64,000 nucleotides of DNA, from assembly GCF_024679095.1 (NCBI RefSeq), contig NW_026110519.1, forward strand, positions 185,270 through 249,269, in the 5' to 3' direction. Shown one piece after another: positions 1 through 14,879 of the stretch. The DNA is from Eriocheir sinensis. Taxonomy: Eukaryota > Arthropoda > Malacostraca > Decapoda > Varunidae. The notes under the pieces were generated by a model. That model saw only the letters and a list, made by a program, of their open reading frames with translations. It had not been told where the DNA came from and ran no database searches. A program made the position numbers and the translations under genes. Position 1 is the stretch's first letter, and every line of letters starts with the position of its first letter.

Positions 1-3000
1 ACACAACAACAGACACCACCGCCGGGCACACACACACAACAACAGACACCACCGCCGGGCACACACACACAACAACAGACACCACCGCCGGCCACACACT
101 ACAACAGACACCACCGCCGGGCACACACACACAACAACAGACACCACCGCCGGGCACACACACACAACAACAGACACCACCGCCAGGAACACACACATAA
201 CAATAAACACCTCAGCTGGGCACACACACAACAACAGACACCACCGCCGGGCACACACAACAACAGACACCACCGCCGGGCACACACACACAACAACAGA
301 CACCACCGCCGGGCACACACAACAACAGACACCACCACCGGGCACACACACACAACAACAGACACCACCGCCGGGCACACACACACAACAACAGACACCA
401 CCGCCGGGCACACACACACAACAGACACCACCGCCAGCCACACACACACAACAACAGACACCACCACCGGGCACACGCACACACAACAACAGACACCACC
501 GCCGGGCACACACACACAACAACAGACACCACCGCCGGGCACACACAACAACAGACACCACCGCCGGGCACACACACACAACAACAGACACCACCGCCGG
601 GCACTCACACAAAACAGACACCACCGCCGGGCACACACACACAACAACAGACACCACCGCCGGGCACACACACACAACAACAGACACCAACGCCGGCCAC
701 ACACACAACAACAGACACCACCGCCGGGCACACACACACAACAACAGACACCACCGCCGAGCACACACACACAACACCAGACACCACCGCTGGTCACACA
801 CACAGAACAACAGACACCACCGCCGGGAACACACACACAACAACAGACACCACCGCCGGGCACACACACACAACAACAGACACCACCGCCGGGCACACAC
901 ACAGAACAACAGACACCACCGCCAGGCACACACACAGAACAACAGACACCACCGCCGGGTACAGACACAGAAAAACAGACACCACCGCCGGGCACACACA
1001 CAGAACAACAGACACCACCGCCGGGCACACACACACAACAACAGACACCACCGCCGGGCACACACACACAACAACAGACACCACCGCCGGGCACACACAC
1101 ACAACAACAGACACCACCGCCGGGCACACACACACACAACAGACACCACCGCCGGGCACACACACACAACAACAGACACCACCGCCGGGCACACACACAC
1201 AACAACAGACACCACCGCCGGGCCCACACACCCACAAACTGACACAACCGCCGGGCCCCCACACACAACAACAGACACCACCGCCGGGCACACACACACA
1301 ACAACAGACACCACCGCCGGGCACACACACACAACAACAGACACCACCGCCGGCACACACACACAACAACAGACACCACCGCCGGGCAAACACACACAAC
1401 AACAGACACCACCGGCGGGCACTCACACATCACCCCAGACACCACCGCGGGGCATACCTACACAACAGACACCACCGCCGGGCACACACACACAACAACA
1501 GACATCACCCCCGGGCACACACACAACAACAAACACCACCGCCCAGCACACACACACAACAACAGACACCACCGCCGGGCACAAACACAAACAACAGACA
1601 CCACCGCCGGGCACAAACACAACAACAGACACCACCGCCGGGCACACACACACAACAACAGACACCACCGCCAGGCACACACAACAAACACCACCGCCGG
1701 CACACACACACAACAACAGACACCACCGCCGGGCACACACACAACAACAGACACCACCGCCGGGCACACACACACAACAGACACCACCGCCGGGCACACA
1801 CACACAACAACAGACACCACCGCCGGGCACACACACAACAACAGACACCACCGCCAGCACTCACACAAGAACAGACACCACCGCCGGGCACACACACACA
1901 ACAACAGACACCACCGCCGGGCAGGCACACAACAACACACACCACCGCCGGGCACTCACACACAACAACAGACACCACCGCCGGGTACACACACAACAAC
2001 AGACACCACCGCCGGGCACACACACACAACAACAGACACCGCCGGGCACACACACAACAACAGACACCACCGCCGGGCACACACACACAGAACAACAGAC
2101 ACCACCGCCGGGCACACACACAACAACAGACACCACCGCCAGCACACACAACAACAGACACCACCGCCGGGCACACACACACAACAACAGACACCACCGC
2201 CGGGCACACACACAACAACAGACACCACCGCCAGGCACACACACACAACAGACACCACCGCCGGCACACACACAACAACAGACACCACCGCCAGGCACAC
2301 ACACAACAACAGACACCACCGCCGGGCACACACACAACAACAAACACTACCGCCAGGAACACACTCACAACAACAAACACCACCGCCGGGCACACACACA
2401 CAACAACAGACACCACCGCCAGGCACACACACAACAACAGACACCACCGCCGGGCACACACACAACAACAGACACCACCGCCGGGCACACACACAACAAC
2501 AGACACCACCGCCAGGCACACACAGAACAACTGACACCACCGCCGGGTACACACATTCAACAGACACCACCGCCGGGGACACACACACAACAACAGACAC
2601 CACCGCCGCGGACACACACACAACAACAGACACCACCGCCGGGCACACACACACAACAACAGACACCACCGCCGGGCACACACACACAACAACACACACC
2701 ACCGCCGGGCACACACACAACAACAGACACCACCGCCTGGCACACACACACAACAACAGACACCACCGCCGGGCACACACACACAACAACAGACACCACC
2801 GCCAGGCACACACACACAACAACAGACACCACCGCCGGGCACACACACAACAACAGACACCACCCCAGGGCACACACACACAACAACAGACACCACCGCA
2901 GGGAACACACACAACAACAGACACCACCACCGGGCACACACACACAACAACAGACACCACCGCCGGGCACACACACACAACAACAGACACCACCGCCGGT

Positions 3001-6000
3001 GACACACACAACAACAGACACCACCGCCCGTCACACACACAACAACAAACACCACCGCCGGGTACACACACACAACAGACACCAATGCAAGGTACACACA
3101 CACAACAACAGACACCACCGCCGGGCACACACACACAACAACAGACACCACCGCCGGGCACACACACACAACAACAGACACCACCGCCGGGCACACACAC
3201 ACAACAACAGACACCACCGCCGGGCACACACACACAACAACAGACACCACCGCCGGGCACACACACACAACAACAGACACAATCTCCGGGCACACACACA
3301 CAACAACAGACACCACCGCCGGGCACACACACACAACAACAGACACCACCGCCGGCACACACACACAACAACAAACACCACAGCCGCGCACACACACAAC
3401 AAAAGACACCCCCGCCGAGCACACACACACAACAGACACCACCGCCGGGCACACACACAACAACAGACACCACCGCCGGGCACACACAACAAGACACCCC
3501 CGCCGGACACACACACACCAACAGACACCACCGCCGGGCACACACACACAACAACAGACACCACCGCCGGGCACACACACACACACAACAACAGACACCA
3601 CCGCCAGGCACACACACAACAACAGACACCACCGCCGGGCACACACACACAACAACAGACACCACCGCCGGGTACACACACACAACAAACACCACCGCCG
3701 AGCACACGCACACAACAACAGACACCACCGCCGGGAACACACACACAACAACAGACACCACCGCCGGGCACACACACACAACAACAGACACCACCGCCGG
3801 GCACACACACACAACAACAGACACCACCGCCGGGCACACACACACAACAACAGACCCCACCGCCGGGCACACACACAAATGACAGACACCACCGGGCACA
3901 CACACAACAACAGACACCACCGCCAAGCACACACACACAACAACAGACACCACCGCCGGGCACACACACACAACAACAGACACCACCGCCGGGCACACAC
4001 ACACAACAACAGACACCACCGCCGGGCACACACACACAACAACAGACACCACCGCCGGGCACACACACCAAAAGACAGCCACCCACGCCGCCCACACACA
4101 CACAAAAACAGACACCACCGCGGGGCTCACACACACAACAACAGACACCACCGCCGGGCACACACACACAACAACAGACACCACCGCCGGGCACACACAC
4201 ACAACAACAGACACCACCGCCGGGCACACACACACAACAACAGACACCACCGCCGGGCACACACACGTAATAACAGACACCACCGCCGAGCACACACTAC
4301 AACAGATACCCCCGCCGGCCACACACCCACAACAGACACCACCACCGGGCACACACACACAACAACAGACACCACCGCCTGGCACATCCACACACCAACA
4401 TACACCACCGCCGGGCACACACACACAACATGACACCCGACCGCCGGGCACACACACACAACAACAGACACCACCGCCAGGCACACACACAACAACAGAC
4501 ACCACCGCCAGGCACACGCACACAAAAACACACACCACCGCCGGGCAGACACTCACAACAACAGACACCACCGCCGGGCACACACACACAACAACAGACA
4601 CCACCGCCGGGCACACACACACACAACAACACACACCACCGCCGGGCACACACACACAACAACAGACACCACCGCCACGCACACACTACAACAGATACCA
4701 CCGCCGGGAACACACAACAACAGACACCACCGCCAAGCACACACAACAACACAAACCACCGCCGGGCACACACACAACAACAGACACCACCGCCGGGCAC
4801 ACACAAAACAACAGACACCACCGCCGGGCACACACACACAACAACAGACACCACCGCCAGGCACACACTACAACAGACACCACCGTCGGGAACACACACA
4901 ACAACAGACACCACCGCCGGGCACACACACAACAACAGACACCACCGCCGGGCACACACACAACAACAGACACCACCGGCGGGCACACACACAACAACAG
5001 ACACCACCGCCGGGCACACACACACAACAACAGACACCACCGCCGGGCACACACACACACAACAGACACCACCGCCGGGCACACGCACACAACAACACAC
5101 ACCACCGCCGGGCACACACACAACAACAGACACCACCGCCGGGCACACACACAACACAGACACCACCGCCGGGCACACACACAACAACAGACACCACCGC
5201 CAGGCACACACACACAACAACATACACCACCGCCGGGCACACACACACACACAACAGACACCACCGCCAGGCACACACACACAACAACAGACACCACCGC
5301 CGGGCACACCCATCGAACAACACACACCACCGCCGGGCACACAAACACAACAACAGACACCACCGCCGGGCACACACACACAACAACAGACACCACCGCC
5401 GGGCACACACACACAACAACAGACACCACCGCCGGGCACACACACACAACAACAGACACCACCGCCGGGCACACACAACAACAGACACCACCGCCAGGCA
5501 CACACACACAACAACAGACACCACCGCCGGGCACACACACACACAAACAGACACCACCGCCGGGCACACACACACAACAACAGACACCACCGCCAAGCAC
5601 ACACACAACAACAGACACCAACCCCGGGCACACACAAAATAAAAGACACCACCGCCGGGCACAGGCACACAACAACAAACACCACCGCCGGCACACACAC
5701 ACACAATAACAGACACCACCGCCGGGCACACACACACAACAACAGACACCACCGCCGGGCACACACACAACAACAGACACCACCGCCGGGCACACACACA
5801 CAACAACAGACACCACCGCCGGGCACACACACACAACAACAGACACCACCGCCCGGCACACACACACAACAGACACCACCACCGGGCACACACACAAAAC
5901 AACACACAACACCGCCGGTCACACACACACAACAACAAACACCACCGCCGGGCACACACACACAACAACAGACACCACCGCCGGGTACACACACAGAACA

Positions 6001-9000
6001 ACAGACACCACCGCCAAGCACACACACATACAACAGACACCACCGCCGGGCACACACAAACAACAGACACCACCGCCGGGCACACACACAACAACAGACA
6101 CCACCGCCAAGCACACACAGAACAACAGACACCACCGCCAAGCACACACACACAACAACAGACACCACCGCCAAGCACACACACACAACAACAAACACCA
6201 CCGCCGGGCACACACACACAACAACAAACACCACCGCCGGGCACAAACACACAACAGACACCACCGCCAAGCACACACACAACAACAGACACCACCGCCG
6301 GGCACACACACAGCAACAGACACCACCGCCCGGCACACACACAACCACAGACACCACCGCCAGGAGCACACACACAACAACAGACACCACCGCCGGGCAG
6401 GCACACACAACAACAGACACCACCGCCAAGCACACACACAACAACAGACACCACCGCCGGGCACACACACACAACAACAGACACCACCGCCGGGCACACA
6501 CACACACAAACAGACACCACCGCCGGGCACACACACACAACAACAGACACCACCGCCAGGCACACACACACACAAACAGACACCACCGCCGGGCACACAC
6601 ACACACAACAACAGACACCACCTCTTGTCACACACACACAACAACAGACACCACCGCCGGGCACACACACACAACAACAGACACCACCGCCGGGCACACA
6701 CACACAACAACAGACACCACCGCCGGGCACACACACACACAACAGACACCACCGCCGGGCACACACACACAACAACAGACACCACCGCCTAGCACACACA
6801 CAACAACAGACACCACCGCCAAGCACACACACACAACAACAGACACCACCGCCGGGCACACACACACAACAACAGACACCACAGCCAAGCACACACGCAC
6901 ACAACAACAGACACCACCGCCAGGCACACACACACAACAAGAGACACCACCGCCGGGCACACACACAACAACAGACACCACCGCCGGGCACTCACACACA
7001 ACAACAGACACCACCTCCGGGCACTCACACACAACAACAGACACCACCTCCCGGCACACACACAGAACAGACACCACCACCGGGCACACACACACAACAA
7101 CAGACACCACCGCCGGGCACTCACACACAACAACAGACAACACCGCCGGGCACACACACACAACAACAGACACCATCGCCGGGCACACACACACAACAAC
7201 AAACACCAACGCCGGGCACACACACAACAACAGAGACCACCGCCAAGCACACACACACAACAACAGACACCACCGCCAAGCACACACTACAACAGATACC
7301 ACCGCCGGGAACACACACACAACAACAGACACCACCGCAATGCACACGCACACAACAACAAACACCACCGCCGGGCACACACAACAACAGACACCACCGC
7401 CAAGCACACACACACAACAACAGACACAACCGCCGGCCACACGCACACAACAACAAACACCACCGCCAAGCACACACACACAACAACAGACACCTCCGCC
7501 GGGCACACACACACACAGCAACAGACACCACCGCCGGGCACACACACACAACAACAGACACCACCGCCAGGCACACACACATAACAACAGACACCACCGC
7601 CGGGCACACACACACAACAACAGACACCACCGCCAAGCACACACACAACAACAGACACCACCGCCGGGCACACACACACAACAACAGACACCAGCGCCTG
7701 GCACACACACACAACAACACACACCACCGCCGGGCACACACACACAACAACAGACACCACCGCCGGGCACACACACACAATAACAGACACCACCGCCGGG
7801 CACACACACAACAACAAACACCACCGCCGGCACACACACACAAAAGACACCACCGCCGGGCACACACACACAACAACAGACACCACCACCAAGCACACAC
7901 ACACAACAACAGACACCACCGCCGGGCACACACACAACAACAGACACCACCGCCGGGCACACACACACAACAACAGACACCACCGCCGGGCACACACACA
8001 CACAACAACAGACACCACCGCCAGGCACACACACACAAGAGACACCACCGCCAAGCACACACACACAACAACAGACACCACCGCCGGGCACACACAACAA
8101 CAGACACCACCGCCGGGCACACACACACAACAACAGACACCACCGCCAAGCACACACACACACAACAGACACCACCGCCAGGCACACACACACAACAACA
8201 GACACCACCGCCGGGCACACACACAACAACAGACACCACCGCCAAGCACACACACCCACAACAACAGACACCACCGCCAGGCACACACCACAACAGACAC
8301 CACCGCCAAACAAACACAGAACACAACAAAAGACACCACCGCCGGGATCACACACACAAAAACAGACACCACAGCCAAGCTCACACACACACAACAACAG
8401 ACACCACCGCCAGGCACACACACACAACAACAGACACCACCGACGAGCACACATACACAACAACAGACACCATCGCCGGCCACACACACACAACAACAGA
8501 CACCACCGCCAAGCACACACACACACAACAACAGACACCATCGCCGGGCACAGACACACAACAACATACACCACCGCCGGGCACACACCCAACAACAGAC
8601 ACCACCGCCAAGCACACACACAACAACAGACACCACCGCCGGGCACACGCACACAACAACAAACACCACCGCCGGCACACACACACAAGAGACACCACCG
8701 CCGGGCACACACACACAACAACAGACACCACCGCCGGGCACACACTCACAACAACAGACACCACCGCCGGGCACACACACACAACATCAGACACCACTGC
8801 CGGGCACACACAACAAAAGACACCACCGCCGAGCACACACACACACAACAACAGACACCACCGCCGGGCACTCACACACAACAGACACCACCGCCGGGCA
8901 CACACACACAACAACAGACACCACCGCCGGGCACACACACACAACAACAGACACCACCGCCGGGCACACACACACAACAACAAACACCACCGCCGGGCAC

Positions 9001-11617
9001 ACACACACAACAACAGACACCACCGCCAAGCACACGCAAACAACAACAAACACCACCGCCGGGCACACACACACAACAACAGACACCACCGCCAAGCACA
9101 CACACACAACAACAGACACCACCGCCGGGCACACACACACACAGCAACAGACACCACCGCAGGGCACACACACACAACATCAGACACCTCCGCCGGGCAC
9201 ACACACACACAGCAACAGACACCACCGCCGGGCACACACACACAACAACAGACACCACCGCCAGGCACACACAACAACAGACACCACCGCCGGGCACACA
9301 CACACAACAACAGACACCACCGCCATGCACACACACACAACAACAGACACCACCGCCGGTCACACACACACAACAAACACCACCGCCGTCACACACACAC
9401 AAAAGACACCACCGCCGGGCACACACACAACAACAGCCACCACCACCAAGCACACACAACAACAGACACCACCGCCGGGCACTCACACACAAAATACACC
9501 ACCGCCGGGCACACCCCACCTACAACAGACACCACCGCCCGGCACACACACACAACAACAGACACCACCGCCGGGCACACACACAACAACAGACACCACC
9601 GCCGGGCAAACGCACACAACAACAAACACCACCGCCGGGCACACACACAACAACAGACACCACCGCCGGGCACACACACACAACAACAGACACCACCGCC
9701 GGGCACACACACAACAACAGACACCACCGCCAAGCACACACACACACAACAACAGACACCACCGCCAGGCACACACACACACAACAACAGACACCACCGC
9801 CGGGCACGCACACACAACAACAGACACCACCGCCAAGCACACACACACAACAACAGACACCACCGCCGGGCACACACACACAACAACAGACACCACCGCC
9901 GGGCACACACACACAACAACAGACACCACCGCCAAGCACACACACACAACAACAGACACCACCGCCGGCCACACGCACACAACAACAAACACCATCGCCA
10001 AGCACACACACACAACAACAAACACCTCCGCCGGGCACACACACACACAACAACAAACACCACCGCCGGGCACACACACAACAACAGACACCACCGCCAA
10101 GCACACACACACAACAACAGACACCTCCGCCGTTCACACACACACACAGCAACAGACACCACTGCCGGGCACACACACACTACAACAGACACCACCGCCA
10201 GGCACACACACACAACAACAGACACCACCGCCGGGCACACACACACAACAACAGACACCACCAAGCACACACACACAACAACAGACACCACCGCCGGGCA
10301 CACACACACAACAACAGACACCACCGCCAGGCACACACACACAACAACAGACACCACCGCCGGTCACACACACACAACAGACAACACCGCCGGGCACACA
10401 CACAACAACAAACACCACCGCCGGGCACACACACACAACAACAGACACCACCGCCAGGCACACACACACAACAACAGACACCACCGCCGGGCACACACAG
10501 CAACAGACACCACCGCCGGGCACACACACACAACAACAGACACCACCGCCGGGCACACGCACACACAACAACAGACACCACCGCCGGGCACACACACACA
10601 ACAACAGACACCACCGCCAAGCACACAACCACAACAACAGACACCACCGCCAAGCACACACAACAACAGACACCACCGCCGGGCACACACACACAACAAC
10701 AGACACCACCGCCAAGCACACACACACAACAACAGACACCACCGCCGGGCACACACACACAACAACAGACACCACCGCCGGGCACACACACAACAACAGA
10801 CACCACCGCCGGGCACACACACAACAACAGACACCACCGCCCGGGCCACAAACACAACAACACCCACCACCGCCGGGATTAAACACAAAACAACAGACAC
10901 CACAGCCGGGCACACACACAACAACAGACACCACCGCCGGGCACACGCACACAACAACAAACACCACCGCCAGGCACACACACACAACAGACACCACCGC
11001 CGGGCACACACACACAACAACAGACACCACCGCCAAGCACACACACAACAACAGACACCACCGTCGGGCACACACACACAACAGACACCACCGCCTGGCA
11101 CACACACAACAACAGACACAACCGCCGGGCACTCACACACAACAACAGACACCACCGCCGGGCACACACACACACAACAAAAGACACCACCGCCGGGCAC
11201 ACACACACAACACACACAACAGCCTGGCACACACACACAAAAGACACCACCGCCAAGCACACACACACAACAACAGACACCACCGCCAAGCACACACACA
11301 ACAACAGACACAACAGCCAAGCACACACACACAACAACAGACACAGACGCCCCGCACACACACACAACAACAGACACCACCGCCAGGCACACACACACAA
11401 CAACAGACACCACCGCCGGGCACGCACACACAACAACAGACACCACCGCCAAGCACACACACACAACAACAGACACCACCGCCGGGCACACACACAACAA
11501 CAGACACCACCTCCCGGCACACACACAGAACAGACACCACCACCGGGCACACACACACAACAACAGACACCACCGCCGGGCACACACACACAACAGACAC
11601 CACCACCGGGCACACAC
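1..11617. repeat. 33-bp minisatellite array (array A)
   Basis: About 350 head-to-tail copies of a unit that is usually 33 bp: an ACACACACAC stretch, then AACAACAGACACC, then ACCGCCGGGC. Many units lose or gain CA dinucleotides (29-35 bp), and a common variant ends CCAAGC instead of CCGGGC. Because 33 is a multiple of 3, both strands stay open for hundreds of codons, giving an 11-residue periodic Thr-His-Gln-Pro peptide on the plus strand and a Cys/Val-rich one on the minus strand. Several phases are open at once, so these are not credible genes. The array runs off the left edge and ends abruptly at 11,617. Confidence 0.97.
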
Positions 11618-14600
11618 ACATCTTTTTCTTCATAATTGCTTTTTTGTTTTCTTTATACCGTTTCTTTGCATTTTTCTTTGTATCGTTTTTGGTGTATTTT
11701 TATGTAGTATCGTTTCCGGTAAAGTTTTCTCTGACCGTTCATTTGCGTATTTTTCTTTTTTATCGTCGTCTCATCGGTATATTTTTCTTATACCCGTTTC
11801 TTCAGTGTGTTGTTCTTGCATCGCTTCTTAGGTGTGATTTTCTGTAGTATTCGCATTTTTTATTTTTGTTTGCCATCCTTCCTTCGAAGTTATTTTTTAC
11901 TTCGGTTTCCTCGTGTTGTGAAGGCTTGCTATATCGCCTTATTTCGGTGCTGTATGTTGCTCAGGATGAGTCTCCTTCATCTCACAGAAGTCATAACCTT
12001 ACCCAACATACAACAAAGGCCCTGTGCTAAACGCTTGCTCTTAATTTTTTTTTAAGTGGCCTTTTCTTGATGTGTTTCTATCACTTCTTAAATCCTGATT
12101 ATTTATAACAATATCGTTGTATCGTCATTTCTGCGTATTTTTTCTTTTTGTACCGTTTCTTTGGGTGTATTTTTCTTTGTATCGTTTCTTCGGTGTATTT
12201 TTCTTGTATCGTTTCTTCGACGTATTTTTCTTTGTATAGTTTTTTCTGGTATTTTCTTTATCGTTTTCGAGGTGGTTTTTCTTGTATCGTTTCTTCGATG
12301 TATTTTCTTGTATCGTTTCTTCGGTGTATTTTATTTTGCACGTTTCTTCGACGTGTATTTTTTCGCATCGTTTCTCTCGATGTATTTTTCGTATCATTTC
12401 TTCGATGTATTTTTCTTTTGTAACGTTTTCTTCGACGTATTTTTCTTGTATCGTTTCTTCGACGTATTTTTCTTTGTATCGTTTCTTCGGTGTATTTTTC
12501 TTTGTATCGTTTTCGATGTATTTTCTTTATTTTTATGTATTATCGTTTACGTAATTTTTTCTGGATCGTTCATTTGATGTATTTTTCTTTTTATCGTCGT
12601 TTCATCGGTATATTTTTCTTTATGTTTCTTCAGTGTGTTGTTTTGTAGCGTTTCCTGGTGTATTTCTTTTGTATCGTTTCAGATGTATTTCTGTAGTATT
12701 TTTTTCTTCGGTGTATTTTCTTTGCTATCCTTTCTTCGGTGTTATTTTTCTTACTTTCCGTTTTGTGTTGTAGGTGGTTATAATGTTTTATCTCGAAAGT
12801 TGTATGTTGCCTCAGATGAGTTCCCTTTCACCCCAGAGAAGTCAGCAACCTACCAACATACAACAATTGTGCTGGCCTTTAACGCTTGCCATGATTTTTT
12901 TCTCCTATTCTTTATGTGTTTATATCACTTTAATTAACGATACCTTTAACAATATCGTTTTTCGGTCTATTTTTCTTGTATCGTCGTTTCATCGGTATAT
13001 TTTTACGTTATAGTTTCATCATTGCATTTATTTTTGTATTTTTCTTCGATGAATTTTTGTGTATCGTTTTTATGTATTTTTCTTTTGTATCGTTTCTTCG
13101 GTGTATTTTACCTTGTATCGTTTCTTTCATGTATTATACTTTGTATGGTTTCTTCGGTGTATTTTTTATGTAGTAGTATCGTTTTTCGGTGTATTGTAAT
13201 TGTATCGTTTTCTTTGTATCGTTTCTTCGGTGTATTTACTTTGTACGTTTTGGTGTATTGTATTGTATCGTTTCTTCGGTGTATTATACTTTGTTTCGGT
13301 GTATTTCTTCGGTGTATTGTACTTGTTTCTTCGGTGTATTATACTTTTGTATCGTTTCTTCGGTGTAATTTGTATCGTTTCTTCGGTGTATTTTTCTTGT
13401 ATCGTTTCTTCGTATCGTTTCTCGTATCGTTTCTTTATCGTTTCTTTTGCATTGTACTTTGTATCGTTTCTTCGGTGTATTATACTTTGTATCGTTTCTT
13501 CGGTGTATTGTACTTTGTATCGTTTCTTCGGTGTATTGTACTTGTATCGTTTCTTCGGTATTTTTCTTTGTATCGTTTCTTCGGTGTATTGCACTTTTGT
13601 ATCGTTTCTTTCTGCGTATTGTACTTTGTATCGTTTCTTCAGTAACTTTGTATCGTTTCTTCGGTATTTTGCATTTTGTATCGTTTTCTTCAGTATTATC
13701 GTTTGCATCACCTTCGGTGTTATCATTGTATCGTTTCTTCGGTGTATTACTTTGTATCGTTTCTTCGGTATTTTTCTTGTAACGTTTCTTCTGTGTATTT
13801 TCTTTTGTATCGTTTCTTGCGTATTTTTCTTTGTATCGTTTCTTCGGTGTATTGTACTTTTGTATCGTTTCTTCGGTGCATTGTACTTTGTATCGTTTCT
13901 TCGTTGAATTTTTCAGTATCGTTTCTTCGCGTATTTTAATTTGTATCGTGTCTTCGGTGTATTGTATCTTGTATCGTTTCTTTAGTGCATTTTTTCTGGA
14001 GTATCGTTTGTTAGGTAATTTTTTCTATGTATCGTTTTAGTGTATTTTCTTTGCATCGTCGTTCATCAGTATAATGTTTTTTGTATCGTTTCTTCGGTGT
14101 ATTTTCTTTGTATCGTTTCTTCGGTGTATTTTTTCTTTTGTATCGTTTCTTCGGTGTATTTTTCTTCGTATCGTTTCTTCTTTGCGTATTTTTCTTTGTA
14201 TCGTTTCATCGGCAGTATTTTTTAAATGTCGTTTCTTCGGTGTATTTTTCTTTGTATCGTTTCTTCGGTGTATTTTTTTGTATCGTTTCTTCGCGTATTT
14301 TGTATTTTTCTTTGTATCGTTTTCGGTGTATTTTTAAATATCGTTTCTTCGGTGTATTTTTTAAATGTCGTTTCTTCGGTGTATTCTTCTTGGTCTCCAT
14401 TCTTCGGTGTTATTTTTCTTTTACTTTCTCCGTTTCTTGTGTTGTGAGGCTAGCTATATCTGCAGAGTCTCGGTGTTGCATGCTGCCTGTGATGAGTCTC
14501 CTCTCAATTTAGAGAAGTCAGCAACCCTACGCAACACACAACACCAAAGGCCTTTAATCGCTTGCCTTTAATGTTTTATTCCCTTTTTTTGTTGTGTTTC

Positions 14601-14727
14601 TATTACTTAATCTCCTGATATTTAACAACATCGTTTCCTCGTTGTATTTTTTTTTCGTTTTATTTTTTGTGTTTGAATCATCGTTTCTTCAGTTTTTTTT
14701 TCTTGTACCATTTCTTTAGTGTTTCCG
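11618..14727. repeat. 28-bp minisatellite array with ~850-bp higher-order modules (array B)
   Basis: Degenerate tandem copies of a ~28-bp unit (TGTATCGTTTCTTCGGTG plus TATTTTTCTT). They are broken by three copies of a ~230-bp module that has no 28-bp periodicity, at about 11,880-12,120, 12,733-12,960 and 14,399-14,650. The modules share blocks such as a GTGTTG...GATGAGT...AGAAGTCA...CAACATACAACA order. Starts are ~854 and ~1,666 bp apart, close to one and two times 840. The stretch 11,700-11,880 also resembles 12,540-12,720, which confirms a higher-order period. No gene is supported. Confidence 0.88.
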
Positions 14728-14872
14728 TCGTGGTTCCTGTTCTCCCTCGTCGTGGTTGCTGCTCTCCCTCGTCGGGCTGCTGTTCTTCATCGTCGTGGCT
14801 GCTGTTCTCCCTCGTCGGCTTCTGCTCCTCTGTCGTCGTGGTTGCTGCTCCTCACCTAGTCGTGGCATGCTC
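14728..14872. repeat. Short left block of the 23-bp array D
   Basis: About six degenerate units of the same CTCCCTCGTCGTGG-TGCTGCT type that fills 19.2-25.9 kb. They lie immediately left of the 30-bp array C, so array C is bracketed by array D sequence on both sides. Confidence 0.85.
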
Positions 14873-14879
14873 CAAAGAG

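Noticed and set aside
99..11600. Very long ORFs on both strands (up to 1,117 codons) in the 33-bp array
   Set aside because: Several phases and both strands are open at once and the peptides are exact echoes of the 33-bp period; no start context, promoter or domain.
14728..14872. Possible coding exon with Ser/Cys/Leu-rich frame
   Set aside because: It is a short block of array D units.
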